Below, piece by piece: positions 60,213 through 64,000 of a stretch of 64,000 nucleotides of DNA. The stretch lies in contig NZ_CP009129.1 of assembly GCF_000785555.1 (NCBI RefSeq), positions 2,170,001 through 2,234,000 on the forward strand. Reading direction: 5' to 3'. The position numbers and the translations under genes are program-made. Under the pieces are notes generated by a model. It did not search any database, was not told the origin of the DNA, and saw only the letters and a list, made by a program, of their open reading frames with translations. The stretch's first letter is position 1. Each line of letters begins with the position of its first letter. This DNA is from Planococcus sp. PAMC 21323 (GTDB taxonomy: Bacteria; Bacillota; Bacilli; Bacillales_A; Planococcaceae).

Positions 60213-60893
60213 TTACTCCATTTCAATACTTTCTAATACAGAGGTCACGACAAATTCATCTTGCCCTTCTTCTTGCATTCGAAACTCGCGCTTAACTTCA
60301 CCATATCCTTCCACGAAGTAAGTTTTGTTCAATATATTTTCAGCTTCCTCATTTTCAAGGACAATCACATTCTCAAAATTTTCAAAAGGCGTTTCAACAT
60401 TCGCATTATTTCCAGTGACTGTCCACTCATCTATTACCATTCCGACTTCTAATGGAAATCTTAAATAGGTTCGAATTGGTTCTAACGCCTTTAATTCTTC
60501 TGAACTCGCAGTAAATTCTTCATAAAACTCGGCTTGCTGTTTCACTATTTCCACTGCATTGTCACTGATTCGATAGACTTTCAATGTCACTGTTCCACCG
60601 TTGTCTTCATAGGTGGCGATATGTTGATCATCCAGATAAACGGTTCGCAGTGTAAAGCTTGCATATTCATTGCCTTCGCCAAGGAATGTAGCTGTCGAAG
60701 CATCTGGCATAAAAAACTCAAACGGGTCTTCTGTTGCAGATTCTTCTTCACTAGTTGATTCTCCCACTGGGTCTTTCTCGTTTTCTTCTGTGACCTGGTT
60801 ATCAAGCTCTGGTAGATTTTGTTCGTATGAACTATTGGTTCCGCAAGCTGTTAGCAATAATAAAAATATACAGACGAAAGTTATTTTAGGCAT
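60213..60893 (-). CDS. Unknown lipoprotein
   Basis: A 226-residue lipoprotein; MPKITFVCIFLLLLTAC has its lipid cysteine at residue 17. After an acidic linker (to about 65) the mature domain begins DPFEFFMPDASTATF and ends with the strand-rich VEGYGEVKREFRMQEEG. The ...GYGxVKREF stretch is often seen in Bacillales lipoproteins of unknown function. GGGAG precedes the ATG at 60893 by nine bases. Single-gene unit. No function is claimed. Confidence 0.68.
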   Translation of the reverse strand: MPKITFVCIFLLLLTACGTNSSYEQNLPELDNQVTEENEKDPVGESTSEEESATEDPFEFFMPDASTATFLGEGNEYASFTLRTVYLDDQHIATYEDNGGTVTLKVYRISDNAVEIVKQQAEFYEEFTASSEELKALEPIRTYLRFPLEVGMVIDEWTVTGNNANVETPFENFENVIVLENEEAENILNKTYFVEGYGEVKREFRMQEEGQDEFVVTSVLESIEME

Positions 60894-60965
60894 ATGGATC
60901 TTCTCCCTCAAAAAAAAGAATGAAGTAATCTCTCATATTTTCGCCTTTCTTAATCTTCGTACAGT

Positions 60966-61295
60966 CTAAAGATGGAATGAATCGTCATATAAAGGCTTCA
61001 TGTGCAAATCATATTCTTTTTTTACATCTTCAATATCGTAAATGGTACCCCCTTGATCGGAACTATTCATTTGTTCAATTTGTTCATGAACTAAGTCGGC
61101 AAAATACTTTCCACAAGCAATATTATTTGGGTATTTAGATTTCACTTTTTCTACCAGTTCTTCGTCTAATGTTTGATTGAATGCATGGTACATCGCAGCA
61201 TTTACAATTGTCAGCGATTTCTTTGAAGCGTAAGATATCATGTAATAATTACCGTAACGATCCTTTAACAAATCTTTCTTCGGTATAATTTCCAT
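60966..61295 (-). CDS. Unknown 109-residue cytoplasmic protein
   Basis: A soluble protein opening MEIIPKKDLLKDRYGNYYMIS with a beta-type beginning and a helical middle (TLDEELVEKVKSKYPNN). I do not recognise the family. GAGGACG lies before the ATG at 61295. It lies between a lipoprotein and the polysaccharide-related genes. Confidence 0.6.
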   Translation of the reverse strand: MEIIPKKDLLKDRYGNYYMISYASKKSLTIVNAAMYHAFNQTLDEELVEKVKSKYPNNIACGKYFADLVHEQIEQMNSSDQGGTIYDIEDVKKEYDLHMKPLYDDSFHL

Positions 61296-61370
61296 AACTT
61301 CGTCCTCCTTTAGTCCAATACTCTTTCATACCCGCCCTCTCTTCCTAGAAAACAGTTTCAATAATCCACA

Positions 61371-61400
61371 AAAAAAAACCTTCCTAATGCAAAGGTTTTT
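61371..61400 (-). terminator. Terminator of the UDP-sugar dehydrogenase-like gene
   Basis: AAAAACCTT-tgcattagg-AAGGTTTTTTTTT on the minus strand, ten bases after the stop codon at 61410. Confidence 0.8.
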
Positions 61401-61409
61401 AACTTGAAA

Positions 61410-62696
61410 CTATAAACGCCATAATTGAATTTTTTCTGGCTTTGTAGTTACTTCTAACACACCTTTAATATCAATGACTATTCCTTGCTGTTCGATCAAC
61501 AAGCCTTCAAACAGCTTCCAACTAGTATCTTTGTAAGGTTTATGCGGAACAGCTAAAACAACTGCATGTGCCGGTTGCAGCTCTTGATGAGACGACAATT
61601 CTGTAGAATAATAACTATAAACATCTTCTGTAGAAGCATATGGGTCAGCTATTTGAACTTTGATACCGTGCAGTCTCAACTCTTTAACAATATCTACAAC
61701 TTTAGAATTCCGTAAGTCTGGAACATCTTCTTTAAAAGAAATTCCTAATATTGTTACAAGCCCTTTAGCTAAATCGATATTTTTTTGCATCATTTTCTTA
61801 ATTAATACTTTAGCTACAAATTGACCCATGCGATCATTTAATTTGCGGCCCTGTAAAATCACTTCAGATTGATGACCTAAAGCTTTCACTTGATCTGTCA
61901 AATAAAATGAAGCAAGTTCGATTTCTTTTCCACCGACAAGACTTGGGGCAACTTTTACAAAGTCGCGTTTACTTCCGGCTGTAGCAAGTACTTCCTGGGT
62001 ATCGATTTTTAAACGCTCACATATTAATGCCAGTTCGTTCATCAAAGCTATATTTACGTCTCGTTGAATATTTTCTATTAATTTTGCTGTTTCAGCGACA
62101 CGAATCGAAGGCGCCTTGTAAATTCCACCATTCACTACACTGCCATATACATGTGATAAGAACTCTGTCACTTCTGAACTTTGACTTGCAATCACTTTTT
62201 TCACTGTGTAAAAATTATTCTTTTTGTCGCCAGCCAATGTTCTTGGCGGAGAATAGCCGACAAAAAACTCTTTGCCATTTTCATACCCCGAATATTTTTC
62301 CAACAAAGGGATACAGACTTCTTCTGTCATTCCAGGTGCCACAATTGTTTCGTAAACCACTACCGCTCCTTTTTTCATGTGGTTTCCTACGAATTTACTC
62401 GCTTCTTTTAAAGCGGAGATATCCGGTATCTGATTTTCATCAATAGCTGATGGCACAGCTATAATGATAAAACCTGCTCTTTTCAAATCTAAAGGGTCCA
62501 TTGTAAAGTTGATTGATGAATTAGCCAATTCTTCACGACTTATTTCATTTGTTTTATCTACCCCTAATAACAGAGCCTGTATTCTGGCTTTACTTATGTC
62601 ATAGCCTGTAACTGGATATTTCTGATTAAAAGCAACCGCTACGGGCAATCCGACATAACCCAATCCAACTATTGCTATTTTTAGATTGTGTAACAT
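61410..62696 (-). CDS. UDP-sugar dehydrogenase homologue lacking catalytic Cys
   Basis: A 428-residue protein of the TviB/WbpA (UDP-N-acetyl sugar 6-dehydrogenase) family: GLGYVGLPVA (11-20), YETIVAPG, AETAKLIENIQRDVNIALMNE (in parts: AKLIENIQRDVNIALMNE, about 204-221), and the UDP-binding C-terminal domain. The active-site motif GGHCIPVDPYYL reads GGKEIELASFYL at 255-266, so the catalytic cysteine is E258. The SPER motif is also altered to SPPR (149-152). The protein is therefore probably unable to oxidise and may bind substrate as a regulator or partner. It may also be decaying. Overlap with an ancestral polysaccharide locus is likely. Confidence 0.88.
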   Translation of the reverse strand: MLHNLKIAIVGLGYVGLPVAVAFNQKYPVTGYDISKARIQALLLGVDKTNEISREELANSSINFTMDPLDLKRAGFIIIAVPSAIDENQIPDISALKEASKFVGNHMKKGAVVVYETIVAPGMTEEVCIPLLEKYSGYENGKEFFVGYSPPRTLAGDKKNNFYTVKKVIASQSSEVTEFLSHVYGSVVNGGIYKAPSIRVAETAKLIENIQRDVNIALMNELALICERLKIDTQEVLATAGSKRDFVKVAPSLVGGKEIELASFYLTDQVKALGHQSEVILQGRKLNDRMGQFVAKVLIKKMMQKNIDLAKGLVTILGISFKEDVPDLRNSKVVDIVKELRLHGIKVQIADPYASTEDVYSYYSTELSSHQELQPAHAVVLAVPHKPYKDTSWKLFEGLLIEQQGIVIDIKGVLEVTTKPEKIQLWRL

Positions 62697-62834
62697 AATG
62701 ACAGATTCCCCCCTTCTTCTACTCTCTTTACCTTTTCGGATTGCCCATTCAATAATTCAAATTTCTATTTAAACATCTTTAGGCAACTAAAGTAGACATC
62801 AAATGGATTTCAAGCAAAATTACGCCTCGCCACT

Positions 62835-63338
62835 TTACAATAAGTTTTCTTTCTCCTTTAACCAAGTAATTAAAATAGCCTTGCCTTTTGAATCGAGAGC
62901 CAATTTCCATGAAATCACATCGTCTACTTTATTTTGAATATGCAGGTTAATCGCATAAGATTTGAGTTTATCAAAATGAGGGATTTGACTTCCCTCAAAA
63001 ACAAAACGCGTTTGAGGATGCTTGTCGATTTTTTGAAGAGTTTTTAAATTATACGCATATGGCTTTAAATTCCCCTCTTGATCTAAGCCGCACGAAACTT
63101 CTCCAAGTTGCTCTTCAAATCCATTAGTACTATCTATTAAGCCTAGCTCTAGACTTCCCGATAATAATGCTACCGTGTTATTTTCGCAATAAGTGACCAA
63201 ATGGATAATATTCAACGAATATGGGTAAATTTTATTTAAATAGGGATGTTGTTCTATCATATCGTCATTTTGGAATGGCACATTTCCCCCAAAAACTTCG
63301 TCGAAAATATTTTCACTATGATATTTCTCTTCTCCCAT
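62835..63338 (-). CDS. Unknown 167-residue protein
   Basis: A soluble, acidic protein beginning MGEEKYHSENIFDEVFGG, with a beta-rich centre (NIIHLVTYCENNTVALLSG, LGEVSCGLDQEGNLKPYAYN) and a C-terminal helix. I do not recognise it. AAGGGTGG lies five bases before the ATG at 63338. It sits between the defective UDP-sugar dehydrogenase and the defective CapD-like gene, 18 bases after the latter, and is likely co-transcribed. Confidence 0.6.
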   Translation of the reverse strand: MGEEKYHSENIFDEVFGGNVPFQNDDMIEQHPYLNKIYPYSLNIIHLVTYCENNTVALLSGSLELGLIDSTNGFEEQLGEVSCGLDQEGNLKPYAYNLKTLQKIDKHPQTRFVFEGSQIPHFDKLKSYAINLHIQNKVDDVISWKLALDSKGKAILITWLKEKENLL

Positions 63339-63356
63339 TTTTTCCACCCTTCCGTT

Positions 63357-64000
63357 TTAATGCTTAATGATTGATATCATAAGTTCTTGTACTTCATCCT
63401 CAGAGGCTGATTTCAGCTGTTTTAATAGACGTGCCATTTCTATTTGACTAAGCTCTTTCTGCTTTGGAAGTTCTGTGTAAACAAATTTATTTTTGTTGTT
63501 AGTTAAGCTTCCTTTATCAAACGCAATCGTAGTACCGCCAACTTGAAGAATTTTATGAACTGCGATGATCACTTCTGTTTGCTGCTCAAATACTGTATAA
63601 AATTTTGATGCTAAATGGTCCGTATAAAAATTTTTAGGTAGTCGGATAATAATGTATTTTGTCAAACCAGTTTTGGCTATACTCTCGACAGTAATTTCAA
63701 CTAATTTTTTGGCAGTTCCTTTCAGATCGATTGGCTGTTCTGCCTGTTCAGAGGAAACGAGAATAAATACACCTACATGATATCGACTCGCCGCTTCTGC
63801 TATATTATTTGCACCTATCGCATGGTCATATACGGCTTCTACAAATTGTTCTTCCGTAAAATCAATTTGATGATTGCCCGCTGTATGATAGATAACATCT
63901 GGCATATATCTTTCAACAACTTCGAAAACTTTTTTCTTATCTTGTATATTAATGATAATAGGGATAATTTCTATTAGATCTCCTAATTGCTTTTTCAGCT
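63357..64000 (-). CDS. CapD-like nucleotide-sugar epimerase homologue (partial, degenerate)
   Basis: The C-terminal 214 codons of a gene entering at the window edge; the frame stays open to base 64000. PDVIYHTAGNHQIDFTEEQF (about 33-52 of the visible part) aligns with the PDxVFHAAAHKHVPLME region of CapD/PglF/FlaA1 dehydratases, and GANNIAEAA with the GTKNVAEAA helix. The catalytic TDKA stretch is replaced by SEQA (SSEQAEQPIDLKGTAKKLVE), so the essential Asp and Lys are lost. Probably inactive, like the neighbouring gene. The start is outside the window. Confidence 0.75.
   Translation of the reverse strand, partial: LKKQLGDLIEIIPIIINIQDKKKVFEVVERYMPDVIYHTAGNHQIDFTEEQFVEAVYDHAIGANNIAEAASRYHVGVFILVSSEQAEQPIDLKGTAKKLVEITVESIAKTGLTKYIIIRLPKNFYTDHLASKFYTVFEQQTEVIIAVHKILQVGGTTIAFDKGSLTNNKNKFVYTELPKQKELSQIEMARLLKQLKSASEDEVQELMISIIKH

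Overview
The window looks like chromosomal DNA from a low-GC Gram-positive of the order Bacillales, most likely family Planococcaceae (Planococcus/Sporosarcina-like). The evidence is the degS-degU, degV, comFA-comFC, yvyE, lytR and tagO neighbourhood, strong AGGAGG ribosome binding sites with frequent TTG/GTG starts, SigB-type promoters, a SAM (S-box) riboswitch on metI-metC, and an intergenic repeat of a kind I associate with this family. The genus is inference. I saw no rRNA, tRNA, phage or transposase.

Layout. 1-9.4 kb: competence, DegS/DegU signalling and wall-polymer genes (comFC partial, comFA, degV, a lipoprotein, a DEDDh exonuclease, a 450-bp array of structured repeats, degU, degS, yvyE, lytR, tagO). 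9.4-13.4 kb: stress genes (a small LRV-like protein, csbD, two YflT/17M paralogues), three of them behind SigB-like promoters, plus brnQ. 13.6-15.5 kb: a PlcR/NprR-like HTH-TPR regulator followed five bases later by a secreted propeptide made of seven identical 16-residue repeats. This is probably a peptide quorum-sensing pair and is the most striking item here. 15.5-19.7 kb: a peptidase C26 gene, an operon of wzz, a FemAB-like acyltransferase, an unknown gene and an alkyltransferase-like protein, then a lone winged-helix protein.

19.9-31.6 kb: a putative transporter with two M20 amidohydrolases, a succinate-semialdehyde dehydrogenase, the overlapping hom-thrC-thrB operon facing an aspartokinase across interleaved promoters, and patA. 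31.6-39.4 kb: GntR regulator, TRAP transporter, GlcD-type FAD oxidase, LytTR regulator, malate synthase and a 42-residue zinc protein. These would together form an uptake and glyoxylate-assimilation module for glycolate or a related hydroxyacid. 39.4-46.7 kb: small lipoproteins and unknowns, a HAD phosphatase, pyroglutamyl peptidase, a polar amino acid ABC importer and a luciferase-like monooxygenase.

46.8-54.5 kb: SAM riboswitch with metI-metC, an Fe(III) ABC importer behind a promoter framed by two Fur boxes, and malic enzyme. 54.6-60.1 kb: a LacI-controlled catabolic cluster (HisD homologue, GntP permease, 3-hydroxyacyl-CoA-dehydrogenase-like protein, SDR) for an unidentified hydroxy acid or polyol. 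60.2-64 kb: a lipoprotein and unknowns, then two nucleotide-sugar enzyme homologues (UDP-sugar dehydrogenase-like and CapD-like) that both lack the family's key catalytic residues; the last runs off the window.
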